From the NCBI RefSeq assembly GCF_035222485.1, contig NC_085925.1, forward strand, positions 2,480,001-2,544,000: a DNA stretch of 64,000 nt, given 5' to 3'. The stretch comes from Podospora pseudoanserina. Its lineage: Eukaryota; Ascomycota; Sordariomycetes; Sordariales; Podosporaceae. Shown in pieces: positions 32,673 to 43,124 of this stretch. A program made the translations under genes and the position numbers. The notes below the pieces were generated by a model, which had not been told where the DNA came from, made no database searches, and worked only from the letters and a program-made list of their open reading frames with translations. The first letter of the stretch is position 1; each line of letters starts with the position of its first letter.

Positions 32673-33859
32673 ATGGATCCATTTTCTATCGGCATTGGCT
32701 GTATCACCCTACTCGAAGTTGCGCAAAAGACAATTAAACAGCTTTACCAGCTTAGCAAGCGTTATAATGACGCCCGATCAGATTTATTCAAGACTATGAC
32801 TCAACTTCGAAGCCTAACCTATGTACTGGAGCTTATTCGGTATGACGAAGGAACCCAGCACACGGATAGCCCGAACCGAAAAAATGATCTCATTATGGAC
32901 CAAGTCAATCTCTGTATGGACATCATCGAGGAGCTCCAGGTTGTGATTACCTCCATCAACGACTCACGCGTCAAGTGGGCCATCTCTGGCAAGGCTGCGG
33001 TGGAGAATATCCACAAGCAATTACAAACGGCGACTGAACAGCTTGAGCTTACCCTGGGGGTGCATACGTTGTGAGTTGATACCTACAGCTATATTCTGTG
33101 ACCATCGTAGTGTGTTCTAAACTTTAGTACTAATGGCTGAACAGAGCCGTCGCCAAAGATATCAAGAACGACGCTACTGAACTGCTGTTGGGTCAAGAAC
33201 AGATCGGTGCCCAGGTTCAACGCCTGTCCGAACATATGGGACTGAGGGATAACACCGGACCGTCCCATCGGTCTAGTCCCACCACCATTCCATCATGGTC
33301 AAGGACCTCACAAGGTGTCGGTGTCGAAGTCAGCGGACAGTGCGCTTCATCTGTTGGTGCCATGGCTGGCATTCATGAGTCTGTCAACGATGGAAACTAC
33401 ACCAACGACACACCATCACCAACAAACAGCAGTCAATGGAGTGGATCAACTGCATACTCGCCACTTGCTTCTATCTCTTCTCCCATCAGTGTTATCGACG
33501 TAACTGCCACTCTCGTCACCCCCAACGTCAACCCCATCTATCATCATACAGCCGAAACTGGATCGTGGTCTCAATACCAGGACCCGGCTACAGTAGCTCC
33601 AGATACTCCCGATATCACATTTTGGTTTAGCGAGATCCAGTACTCACCAACAACCATGGCGCATAAGACCGCGAAACTCTCTAAAGAGATCACCGTTGAA
33701 CATGTCGAGACACCCACCGCTCCCTCAAAAGAAGAGGTTATTCGAAACCAGTTCAAGGAAGCCGCTTGGTCATTAGCTCCTAAGAAGAAACAAAAGTCAG
33801 TCAGGGAGACATTCAAGGAGATGGTCAGGCTGAAGGCTGCTGCGTCTGTCGCTGCTTGA
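32673..33859 (+). CDS. PigL_N domain protein without NTPase domain
   Basis: The coding sequence is join(32673..33070,33145..33859), 370 residues; the intron is 74 nt with donor GTGAGT and a CTAAT branch. Residues 1-150 match the helical N-terminal domain found in azaphilone cluster protein L and at the front of many fungal STAND/NLR-like proteins: MDPFSIGIGCITLLEVAQKT, then paired helices with NDARSDLFKTMTQLRSLTYV. The second half is Ser/Thr/Pro-rich and probably disordered, ending in a basic amphipathic segment (KKKQKSVRETFKEMVRLKAA). No NACHT, ankyrin or WD40 module follows. In NLR-like proteins this N-terminal part is thought to mediate assembly or signalling. A stand-alone copy could be an adaptor, or a remnant of a larger gene. 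Confidence 0.75.
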
Positions 33860-35791
33860 CTACAGCATACAGTGTACATTATCCTAGCAATACAGTCTTT
33901 TTGTCAAGGCACGCTGCACCATCTATCTCGGCATATAATTACCTCCACAATTTGAGCACAGATGAGAAGGTTAGTTGATCCTAAATGGCTTAAACCACGG
34001 CGTCGGTATCATACCCTCCAATAGGCAAGCGTGCGGCGTATGTTCTCATGATGCTCCACCGCGACATAGGCACTTTAGAGCCACATTTGAGGCACAGCTT
34101 TCCCGAAGCCGAGATGAGCATCAGACCAAGTTTTTCCGCTCCCTTGAGTGCGAGTGTGGGTCAAATCCAATTCCAATAAGGAACACTGGCCCAAATGCAG
34201 GTTTTCTCGGAGCCGTTGATCGGAGGGCAAACAGTTACGCGTATGTAGACAAACAAGTGCAACCAATTGACTTGCTGCTATGTAGGTATCAGTGACCTCC
34301 CCACCAATTAACCTCCAAAATACCATAGTAGTATGTGGCAACCTTTTTATCTCTGGAACACAACCATAAACTTGGTTCGAGGGGAAAATCCCCAAAAGTG
34401 AAGCCGTTTTTGACGTTGCCATCGATGTCATGATGGAGCACCCCTGCAACGGTGACCCGCTTCGCACCGCCACAGCTTCGGCAGCAAAGTGCGCTAGCCA
34501 CGCTAGCCAAGAGTGCGGGGTACTAAAAAAAGAACTTGGGGGGCCACCGGGACGGGGACAAAGCCCTGTGGTGATCTTTTTACCTTTTCATGTGCGCTTC
34601 GAAGACCCATTCAGCGACTGTCTTCCCTTATGACCGTAAAACACTGGAGAGATTTGTCCGAGATCCGAAGATGGCGACTTGGTTATGCGGATTGCCGGAC
34701 GTTTGTTTTGGATGTCTCGTTCAAAGTGGGGATGGGTTGATAACGGGCACCAGTCCCCGTTCCTGGCAAGCTGTGGCGTTGATGGTTCATTGACTTTGCT
34801 TTGAACGGTTACACAAGGCGATAGTGCCGCTCCTCTACCATGCCCGAGGAGAAGGAACGTAACGGTTGGGAATATCGGCTTACAGGCCGCTAAGACAAGC
34901 CGACGGCATTGGGAGCCGATCGATATTCCTCATCAACCGGGAACCGTCGACTTCAAGCTTTGCCCTCTTGTGTTTCACCGGCGACTCACATCCCCCAAGA
35001 TGGCCCGGTTTGCAGGTCCACCAGCCGGTAATTGCATGGCTGCTGCTCACTGCACAAACTACTGCAGATGCACGTCAGGTTCCAAGCCGGACCTCCAGTC
35101 TGCTCCTGTTGGTCGGCGGTTTCTGCTAACCACCTCCGCCGCAGAGCCAGGGCCGTGGGAGAACGGCCAAAATGGAATATCCAGTTGACATTTAGACATC
35201 CAGGTTGGCAACGTGTTGAGGTTTGGGAATATCCCAGGGCCTTCAATGATGGCTTATCCGGGTACGTCCTCGTACCTGAGCCTGAGGAAGTCAAGATACA
35301 CAAGATGCCCTTCTCCGCAGTGGGGTTTGTGTACCTGACACCAGGGCATGCACCCGAACATGGGGGCGTCAGTGGAAGGACACCACCCGACATGCAGCGA
35401 CCATCCTTCCAACCAAAGACCCTGAAAGGCCTCCCCCCCCCCCTGCCGAGCAGATCCCTGCTTGCCCTGGAGGCTTGGATTTCGCATTGCGAGCGAAGCT
35501 GCGTGGTGCTGCTCTGGTGGGTTAATTGCCTCCGCCACTGTGCCTCTTCCTGCCACCAACTTCCTCCCAGTTTGTAGCAAATCCAGATCTTATTTGGTCT
35601 CTTTCCATTCTTCCCTGCCCCGACTGTTATAACCCTACCTGCCTGCGCGCCCTCGAACCGCGCCGTTGTTTTTTTTTGGTCTCTTTCTGGATTCTGGAAC
35701 CGGCCGAGTTTAGGAACCACCACCAAACACCACCACATCTCGAACAATAACCAAGCAGGCGCATACCGAATGCGCGTGCGATAACAGCGAG
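33860..35791. promoter_or_regulatory. Long gene-free upstream region of the membrane sensor gene, with a uORF
   Basis: Nearly 2 kb contain no convincing gene. A 380-codon antisense frame crosses this region but lacks protein-like character. The stretch 35,560-35,790 is pyrimidine-rich, with a run of nine T, and looks like promoter and leader. A short uORF (ATG CGC GTG CGA TAA) sits at 35,770-35,784, just before the main ATG. Confidence 0.45.
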
Positions 35792-37498
35792 ATGAGATCC
35801 GATTTCTTTGATCGATTGCCACCACCGACAGCTCTACTGTTGCTATCGAGTCTGCTTGATCTGAGCAACGCCCATATTCTTCAACCGTTACCCAGGAGGG
35901 TACCAGTTGTTCCGCCAACCACAACGGTCCTATACCACCCATTGAGTGTTGTCTCATGGCCTCTTCGACCAACACCACCACCTTCACGAGACCTCTTTGC
36001 TCTTCGTCGGCGACAGGACAATACAGTATGCGGTTACTTGGGAGGTGACCAGAATTTGGCAGCGACGTGTAGCGCCGGTTCGCATTGCGTGCTGGATACG
36101 GAGAACAATGTGGTGGGGTGCTGCCCAAACGGAGAAGCTTCTTGCACGGCAGGTGTTTTTACCGGATGTGTAGATGCGAACAGCGGGCCACAGACGGAGG
36201 TGAACCCATACGTTTTTACCTGTGGGGGAAGTGATGTGTGTTACAAGAATGTTTTTCAGGGAGGAGCTTCTCAGTACGGGTGCGGTTCTGCGAGCGACCT
36301 GGCCACGATCGTTTTGACGAGCGCAAGTGGTTTGACGACGCAGGTCACCTTTCCCACCGTGAGTCTCAGTCTGACACAAGCTGTCTCTACGCTGAGCGAG
36401 CCAACAACGCTGGGGACGGTAACCGATACCGCCTCAAGCTCAACAGGAACGGAATCGGCCAGTTCAACAGAAACAGAGTCGACAAGCTCAAGTGTTTCGC
36501 CCTCCAGCTCTACTTCTCCCTCAACATCAACCTCCTCACCATCATCAACGCAATCTTCAACACAATCATCCTCCACCTCCACGCCAACCACCACCGAAAC
36601 CACCTCCCCCGCAACTGACGCTCCGGAAACTGGGCGAGCGCAAACAACGAACCGAACTGGCGTAATAGTAGGCGCCACAATCGGCGGTCTCGCCGTCCTC
36701 ATCGCCCTGGTAGCCCTTCTCGCCTTTTGCATCCGCCGCCGACAAAACGCCAACGCGAGATCGGGCCCCGGGAAAGGAAGCATCCGCGGACAAAACATCA
36801 GCACCCCCCGCCCCGGTCCAGGAACAGGCTTCGCCGCCATCCCCCAAGACAGCGACGCCTTTGAGACCGGTCCCAGCCCCAACCCGATGTTCGCCGGGCA
36901 AAACCAACCCTCACCACAACAACAAATGAAGAGTATACCCCTCATGACAGCAGTGCCGCCCCGCATGCCCTTCCAAAACGACGTCTCACCCATCGGCCAA
37001 GACGATATTTCTCCCTATGCTTATTCTGGCGCCGGAGGAGTGGTCTCAGCTATCACCCCCCACTCTCACACCTCTTACCCCCCTAGCGACGAGTTGAGCA
37101 TGCAATATCAGCATATGCAACAGCAGGGACAATACCCGGCTATCTACAGCGGCGCGGCGGCTATCCCTGTTGTGCACAACGGGAGGGGAGATGAGAACAG
37201 ACTCGAGTCGGATCAGGTACCGCTCACAAGGGAGATTGACGATTTTAGCCACGGGTTTAGTGCGGCGCTGGATAGGATCGGGGAGGAGGATGAGGAGGAT
37301 CATTTGAGGAGGGAGGAAGGGGGGGATGATTTGGGGGAGATGAATATGAGTGGTGGTCGGCGGGGAGATGTTGGGGAGGGGCCACCAGGGGATCATAGCA
37401 GGGTGGCGAGTTCGGTGTATAGTCGGGGGAGCAATGGGGGTGGGAGGCCCTTGTGGCAGCAGAATAGACGGCCGAGTAAGACTGGGATGTGGATGTGA
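35792..37498 (+). CDS. Mucin-like single-pass cell-surface protein
   Basis: This is a single exon of 568 residues from ATG 35792. The N-terminal hydrophobic segment (TALLLLSSLLDLSNA, about 13-27) serves as signal peptide. Residues 75-170 form a cysteine-rich module with about ten Cys (TVCGYLGGDQ, CVLDTENNVVGCCPNGEASC). Residues 200-275 are almost wholly Ser/Thr, suited to O-mannosylation. One membrane helix lies at 290-313 (VIVGATIGGLAVLIALVALL), followed by CIRRRQ. The cytoplasmic tail of about 250 residues is Gln/Pro-rich, then strongly acidic. This is the layout of fungal wall-stress sensors, although the Cys module is not a classical WSC domain. The antisense and shifted frames over the Ser/Thr region are artefacts. 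A short uORF precedes the start. Confidence 0.85.
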   Translation: MRSDFFDRLPPPTALLLLSSLLDLSNAHILQPLPRRVPVVPPTTTVLYHPLSVVSWPLRPTPPPSRDLFALRRRQDNTVCGYLGGDQNLAATCSAGSHCVLDTENNVVGCCPNGEASCTAGVFTGCVDANSGPQTEVNPYVFTCGGSDVCYKNVFQGGASQYGCGSASDLATIVLTSASGLTTQVTFPTVSLSLTQAVSTLSEPTTLGTVTDTASSSTGTESASSTETESTSSSVSPSSSTSPSTSTSSPSSTQSSTQSSSTSTPTTTETTSPATDAPETGRAQTTNRTGVIVGATIGGLAVLIALVALLAFCIRRRQNANARSGPGKGSIRGQNISTPRPGPGTGFAAIPQDSDAFETGPSPNPMFAGQNQPSPQQQMKSIPLMTAVPPRMPFQNDVSPIGQDDISPYAYSGAGGVVSAITPHSHTSYPPSDELSMQYQHMQQQGQYPAIYSGAAAIPVVHNGRGDENRLESDQVPLTREIDDFSHGFSAALDRIGEEDEEDHLRREEGGDDLGEMNMSGGRRGDVGEGPPGDHSRVASSVYSRGSNGGGRPLWQQNRRPSKTGMWM

Positions 37499-38480
37499 TG
37501 ACTTGTGGAATTGGAATACATGGGATGGCGTTTTGAGATTGGGATACGGGAAAAAGATGACTGGGTTGGCTTTACGGGGTGGGCTGGCTGTTGGAAAGGG
37601 ATGGGTTATACTTGTTTTAATGTAATTATGAGCGAGCGAGCGCGCGCGGCATGGTATGGTTAGTTACTGTTGGGGTCTTTTGGGTAGGAAATACCTCTTT
37701 GTATAAATGAACTCTACGGCATTGGGTACCGCTTTTTGCAGTTTGTTCCGTTCCCTTTTTTTTTAATGATGGGAACTCGCTCATGCTCCGGGATTGGCTC
37801 GGGGAAGCTCAAAGGATACCACGATAAAACCTCAATTCCACCCATCATCAATAAGCCATTCCAAAGCCGCCCCCTTCATCGGAATCTTTGCATTCAACAA
37901 TCACGACATGGTCAAAGACGCAAGCTTCCTCGGATTGCTATTCCATCCCAACACTTTCCTCTGCGCTACCGTCGGGTTATTTATCACCCATGCCAAGACT
38001 TTGAACATCTAACTCCGATCAGGGAGATAGGCGATAACCCCCCTTGAGTTACCCTCGGAATCGAGATTTTCTGCCATGATAGGTTTCGTCGCATCTCAGG
38101 GGTCCACCATTCCGTTCTTCTGAGAACCCTGGATTTAAGAGATGGCGGCTCACCCCACAATCCAACATTGATCGGATGGAAACTGTTGGAATTGGGTTGA
38201 GTGTGACGTCACTGTTACATCGAGGGGGTTTTCGGCTTAGTGAGCAGGACATGCATCACCTCCACCAAAGGGGCCGTCAGAATTACCAATGGAGATCGGA
38301 TCGTGGAGTTTGGCTTGTGAAAGAAGGGGGCTCGTACATAGCTACATAAAAGTTTGGTCTTTCTCTCACTCACTGAACATCAATATTTCACTCAGCCAAC
38401 ACCACCACCACCACCATCAACAATACCACATCTCACCAACGCAACAAACACAACAATACAACAACACACTCACGCCCAAA
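37499..38480. promoter_or_regulatory. Intergenic region: terminator, then promoter of the DJ-1 gene
   Basis: Both neighbours read rightward. The left part includes a (GAGC)n/(GC)n run near 37,631-37,650. The right part (38,380-38,480) is rich in CAC/CAA triplets and looks like the 5' leader of the DJ-1 gene. No gene is supported. Confidence 0.45.
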
Positions 38481-39269
38481 ATGTCCCCCTCCATCCTCGT
38501 AGTCCTCACCTCCCACGCCGACCTGGCCGACACAGGCAAAAAAACAGGCTGGTACCTCTCCGAGTTTTCCCACCCCCACCACGTATTTGCGTCTTCCTCC
38601 CCTCCCCCCAAAATCACCGTCGCCTCCCCCCGCGGCGGCGCCGCTCCCCTGGACCAGTCCTCCATCGAAGCCGCCAAAGACGACGAGATCTCTGTTGAGT
38701 TCTTGCACAAGCAATCCGCCCTCTGGGAGGCCACCACTCCCCTTTCCCAGATCCTTCAACAAGGCATCGACAGCTACGACGCCCTCTTCTTCCCCGGCGG
38801 CCACGGCCCCATGTTTGATCTCGCCGGCGATAAGGAATCGCAGGAGATTGTAAAGAGGTTTTGGGAGGCGGGCAAGATCGTCAGCGCTGTTTGGTAAGTT
38901 TTTACCATATAATTTATCGTGCTTGTTTCCAAGTCGAGAGAGAGACCATTTTTCAGCTGTTGGCTAACAAAGACACCCAATTCAAATAGCCATGGACCTG
39001 CCGCGTTGGTGAATGTCAAGTTGAGCAATGGGGATTACCTCCTCAAGGGGAAGAAGGTGACCGCTTTTAGCAATTCCGAGGAGGACGGCGTTGGACTTTC
39101 GGAGAAGATGCCTTTCATGCTGGAGACCAGGATCAAGGAGGTTGGCGCGGAGTACGAAAAGGCTGGCCAGGACTGGGGGGAGAAGCTCGTTGTTGATGGG
39201 AAGCTCATCACGGGGCAGAACCCTGCAAGTGCAAAGGCGGTTGGGGAGGCTATTCTGAAGGTTATTTAG
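38481..39269 (+). CDS. DJ-1/PfpI family protein, Hsp31-like glyoxalase III
   Basis: The coding sequence is join(38481..38893,38990..39269), 230 residues. The 96-nt intron (donor GTAAGT, branch GGCTAACA, acceptor ATAG) splits the catalytic cysteine codon. The spliced protein reads SAVCHGPAAL with Cys138-His139, the nucleophile elbow of the family, after YDALFFPGGHGPMFDL. Glu28 in TGWYLSEFSHP matches the conserved acidic partner of the cysteine. Length and residue numbering agree with yeast Hsp31 as I recall it. Such proteins convert methylglyoxal to lactate without glutathione and protect against oxidative and carbonyl stress; the location is probably cytosolic. It converges with the HET gene, with only 103 bp between the stops. 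Confidence 0.9.
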
Positions 39270-39372
39270 GTAGTTTGGTACCTGGCGATTTGGTCTTTGA
39301 GCTAGCTGCATAGAAATGATGAATCAGTGCCTACATGGGCACTGGTTCAGGATGATGAATATAACCTCCCAT

Positions 39373-42099
39373 CTAGAAGAGATAAATGCGACGTCTCTCC
39401 CAGTACTTTTTAAGCTCTATTGGCATGATTGTTTCCGGCAACCATCCTGGCCACGGGTTTGGCAGCTTCTTTTTCTCATCCGATGATGAAGGGTCAAGAT
39501 AGCAATCTCCAACCACCGCATATGCAGGACCTTCGAGGGATTCATCGCGCTCAGGTAAGCGGAACCGGAGCACAATAGGTGAGCTAGTACCCGGAAGCAT
39601 CATCACCTCATCTCCCACAGTCATGCTCCCCGGGCCCAGCCCAAGAGTGCTGTCGTTCAAGGCGAACATGACCCTCCCCGTTGTTGCAAGAACGAGAGCC
39701 TCGTTGAGAGGTTTCATGTTTGCATCGTCTGGGAAATCGTGACGTTCAAGCACATGATCAAGCCACTCCAGAAGCAGCGCTTCCACAGTATCACGATGGC
39801 TCTCATCTCCAACTCCATCGACTTCAGCTGTACTCTGTAGTGTTTCGGTGAGATTTGTTTCGCCCAGCAAGGTCTTGGCCAACTTCACCCTGTGATACCC
39901 TGACATCTTTTCGTAGTAGGAGACCCATTTCGAAATCGTGCTGAAAGCGGAATCGCGATCGTCCCAGGAAAAGATTCGCTCGCCAACATGTCTTACGGTA
40001 CCCAGAGGCATGGATTCCATTGACAAAAAACTCTTTCGTCTGCGTCCATCAGGATACCATCTCGATTCATCAAGCTCCCATCTAAAATGATGCTGGATAG
40101 CAGTCTCCGATTTGGGGGTTCGGAAAGTGACCGTTTCATACCTGATCACCATCCGATCAAGCCAAGCCGCTGTGTCTTTTCCAAACCAGAAATCATCCCG
40201 AGATTCTGAGTCCATATTGGGGGTAACTTGGCCAACCTCAGACTTTGATTTTACCTCGCGATAAAAAGCCGCCGAACGACCAAATGCGCTGATAGAAGGG
40301 TGTTTGGCGAGGTCCTCATATGCACTGCCCCAAGAACAGTGAGCTTTCAGGTTGATGCATAGCTCCTGTATCCTCTCGACGGTGGTTACCAACGCGTTGG
40401 CGCCTCTCCTCCGGTAGAAATCCAAGCAGGTGATGTTCAGTAGTCGGTGGTACGAGTCGAATTCCTCCTCCATGCGTTTCGGTAGTTTTCGTTCTTGTGG
40501 ATTCTCGTTGATCCAGTGCAACAACAGTGTCATTCCTTCGGCCACAAACTTCCAGTATCCCCCCTCTGATTGTACCACAGTCAGTTTCCACGCCGAACTA
40601 CGTTCGCCCTTTTCACTGCCACCTCTTTGTGCCCGCTGGCGATCACCTTCATCGTACACTGCGCTCCAGTCTGGAACCCAGCTTGCAAGATCTCTCCTGT
40701 TCTTCCGTGCCAAGTCACCATGCCATATTTCCAGAGAGTGACCCCGACGAATAAGCTCCACGGCTGTTGCTCGGTACACATCGGCAACTGAGTCCTCATA
40801 GCTTGCCAAGGCAAGGAATCTCTGAGAATGGGATGCCAACCCCAGCAAGGCAAATACCTTGTCTCGCTCATCAGTTGCCCGTCTCGCGCTGAAGTCCTGG
40901 AGGAGAGTCAGCATAGGGGCGCCGAAATTCTTCTTCCACTGGTTGTGTAAATCGCGGAAGCTGAGAACCTGGCGACAGAAGTACTGAAGCACCTTGATGC
41001 TATCGGGACGGAAGATTGTGGACATGTCGACAGAGGAGCTCGAAAGCGATGAGGCGGCAGCAATAAACATGTCCCATGGGCATGTCACTGTGCCGCAACG
41101 GACGACTGCCACTCGACTGACAATCATCTCCTGCACGACCCAGATGCGCTGCCACCATGGGTTGAGGAGCATACAGCGCAGGGTTTCGACCATAGTACCA
41201 AGCAGGTCGCAGGAGGGGTCCATGGCGGTGAGTTTGCGCATCCTGTCGACAAGGTCAGAAGTCAAGACTTCGTCGCCCAGTACCCGGAGGAGACAGAACA
41301 TGTGGAATGTTGAAGAGAGATGCCGAGATCGGATCCGTGGCCGTTTGCTCCCATCGTTCATTGGGAGGGAGGGCATGGCTGAGGCGGAAAGTTCGGCCCA
41401 GAACTCTTCAAGATGGACCCCATCGCGTTCGTCATTGTAAAAGTGTTGTTGGGTAGGAGCTTTGGAGATTATGTGGTGCTCGGAGAGGCGCTTTGGTCGG
41501 TGGTTCTTTCCATCGCCGAGGTACACCACAACTTGTGTGCCGCCTGAGTAAATGTCCTTCATCAGCTGGACTTGTTTACCCCTCTCCTTCAGATTGGATT
41601 GATCAATGCACTGGTATCAGGCTCTCATTAGCACCCTGTTTATACTTGAACAACCGAAGAAACAGGGCACACAAACCAGCGCATCGATCCACATTTTCAC
41701 AGGCTTCTCATGGTCTCTAAGGAAGAGTAGAGCGTTGGCCAGGTTGACAGTAACCGGCCATGTTCGACCCTCGAGTATGATGTTTTCGGCAACTCGAGGT
41801 GATCCCCTGTCCTCACATGTTCAGCTGACATAACTGTTAGCAGGGCAGCATCGTACCACATACCATGCATACGACAAGGTCGAATACTCAGTTATATCAT
41901 CGACGTCCAGCGAGTGGCATGCCAGCTCACAGCTGATTGGATCCGTCCATTTTCCCGGCTTGATCGTCACCAGCCTTATCTCATCCGCATCACTCAATTT
42001 ATGGTAGTGATACGGGTCGTTCTCGTCGGGGACCTCTGTGATCTTTAGCATCAACTCCTTGTTCGTCCATTCATCCTTCGGCGGTGCGGTTTGCTGCAT
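39373..42099 (-). CDS. HET domain protein (heterokaryon incompatibility type)
   Basis: The coding sequence is complement(join(39373..41610,41677..41806,41864..42099)), 867 residues, introns 66 and 57 nt. The start is ATG 42099 (MQQTAPPKDEW). The HET blocks are split by the introns but clean after splicing: EYSTLSYAWG across intron 1, VTVNLANALLFLRD, and MWIDALCIDQSNLKERGKQV across intron 2, followed by MKDIYSGGTQVVVYLGDG. Further on are RIWVVQEMIVSRVAVVRCG and DERDKVFALLGLA, both common in the family. The last third (about 600-867) is not recognised. HET domains trigger cell death when incompatible strains fuse; this gene's partner is unknown. No NACHT or repeat domain is attached. The divergent upstream region carries a GTGAGG repeat. 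Confidence 0.92.
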
Positions 42100-42291
42100 G
42101 AGGAAAGCGGTTGACAGGATTGTGCGTGGTTTCTGCAGAGCAGCTCAATTGAGGGGTAGCGCGGCGGTAGGGGCCCACAAATGTCAAGACAACGAGGCAT
42201 GAAATCCAACCTGGTGACACAGCTGAAGATTCTGGTATGAGAGCAGACTGCTTATGGCTGGAGATAATATTTCATAACAATATTGCAGTTT

Positions 42292-42330
<39 letters not shown>

Positions 42331-42333
42331 AGG
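42292..42333. repeat. (GTGAGG)7 tandem repeat
   Basis: Seven perfect hexamer copies lie in tandem about 190 bp upstream of the HET start codon. The unit differs by two bases from a permuted TTAGGG telomere unit. Confidence 0.95.
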
Positions 42334-42701
42334 TAACCGAGCACAGCCACGAGCATCTCATGCAGGCAAATCTCACAGCGGCCTAATTCTGCCCGAAAAG
42401 GCAATAATAATACTGCACCTTGGATCCTGCATGAATAATGAGGCCCCCAAACTATGCTGGTGATAGTTGAGCATCTTACAACAGCGGCATTCCACCAAGA
42501 GCCAAGCTAGCCTATTGCCTAAGTCGACCAATCGTAACTTTACATGGATCTACACAGCCTTTCAATTCCGCCCAAGCGTGAGATGGGTTACATCGCAAGC
42601 GGACGGAGAGAGGCTGTGCATTTGAACAGCTGACATCCTGATGGCGGTTATAAAGAAGATTCAACTCCCCTGTAGGGTGGCACCCGGTGTTAATCGTTCA
42701 C

Positions 42702-42721
42702 CAACAACAACAACAACCACG

Positions 42722-42778
<57 letters not shown>

Positions 42779-42779
42779 G
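42702..42779. repeat. (CAA)n microsatellite in probable 5' leader
   Basis: A CAA run with one interruption (CCACGA) ends in about 19 pure units. It lies just before the ATG at 42,819, in a frame that has no upstream ATG, so it is probably untranslated leader rather than a polyglutamine tract. Confidence 0.85.
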
Positions 42780-42818
42780 ACGAACACCTCGGCCCAATCA
42801 GTGGTCCCACCGCTCAAG

Positions 42819-43124
42819 ATGGACAGCAAATCCCAAGTTTCAACTGCACAGAACAACAACACGAAGAGATTCTCTCTAGAGTCTGAGTCTTCCGTCGGGC
42901 AGTTTACCCTGAAAGAGGGACAATCCTCAGGCGAGACCAAGCCAAAGAAATCCAGCAGACTGAGCAAATTCTTGTCGAAGATGCAAAGCCCTGCCGTCCG
43001 AAACGGCGCGCAGATGCAAGAGAAGGACAAGGAGGAAGAGAAGCGCACGGGGGTGAAGAAGAAGGATAATTCGGAGAACCCGTATGTGACGGAGTTGATG
43101 TCTGACTATCGCTATGTGCTTTGA
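42819..43124 (+). CDS. Small basic protein, hypothetical
   Basis: ATG 42819 (MDSKSQVSTAQ) gives 101 residues ending in SDYRYVL. The frame is also open upstream through a CAA repeat, but only non-ATG codons are available there. The protein is Ser/Lys/Glu-rich and probably disordered, with a basic amphipathic segment (KKSSRLSKFLSKMQSPAVRN) near the middle. The C-terminal part (NPYVTELMSDYRYV) looks conserved in character. Short proteins of this kind are frequent in Sordariomycetes with no known function. Support comes from codon character and position only. Confidence 0.55.
   Translation: MDSKSQVSTAQNNNTKRFSLESESSVGQFTLKEGQSSGETKPKKSSRLSKFLSKMQSPAVRNGAQMQEKDKEEEKRTGVKKKDNSENPYVTELMSDYRYVL

Larger units (their letters stand above)
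42100..42818. promoter_or_regulatory. Divergent upstream region of HET gene and small-protein gene
   Basis: It separates the leftward HET gene from the rightward small-protein gene. It contains the GTGAGG and CAA repeats listed separately; the rest shows no coding signal. Confidence 0.45.

Noticed and set aside
34986-36128. 380-codon minus strand open frame
   Set aside because: It crosses a promoter and the start of the membrane sensor gene in antisense and has no motif or intron logic.
36271-36993. 240-codon minus strand open frame over the Ser/Thr-rich region
   Set aside because: It is a mirror of the Ser/Thr repeat coding region; the sense frame has a signal peptide and membrane helix.
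42698-43048. Minus strand frame with a poly-cysteine tract
   Set aside because: It is the reverse translation of the CAA microsatellite; no protein feature supports it.
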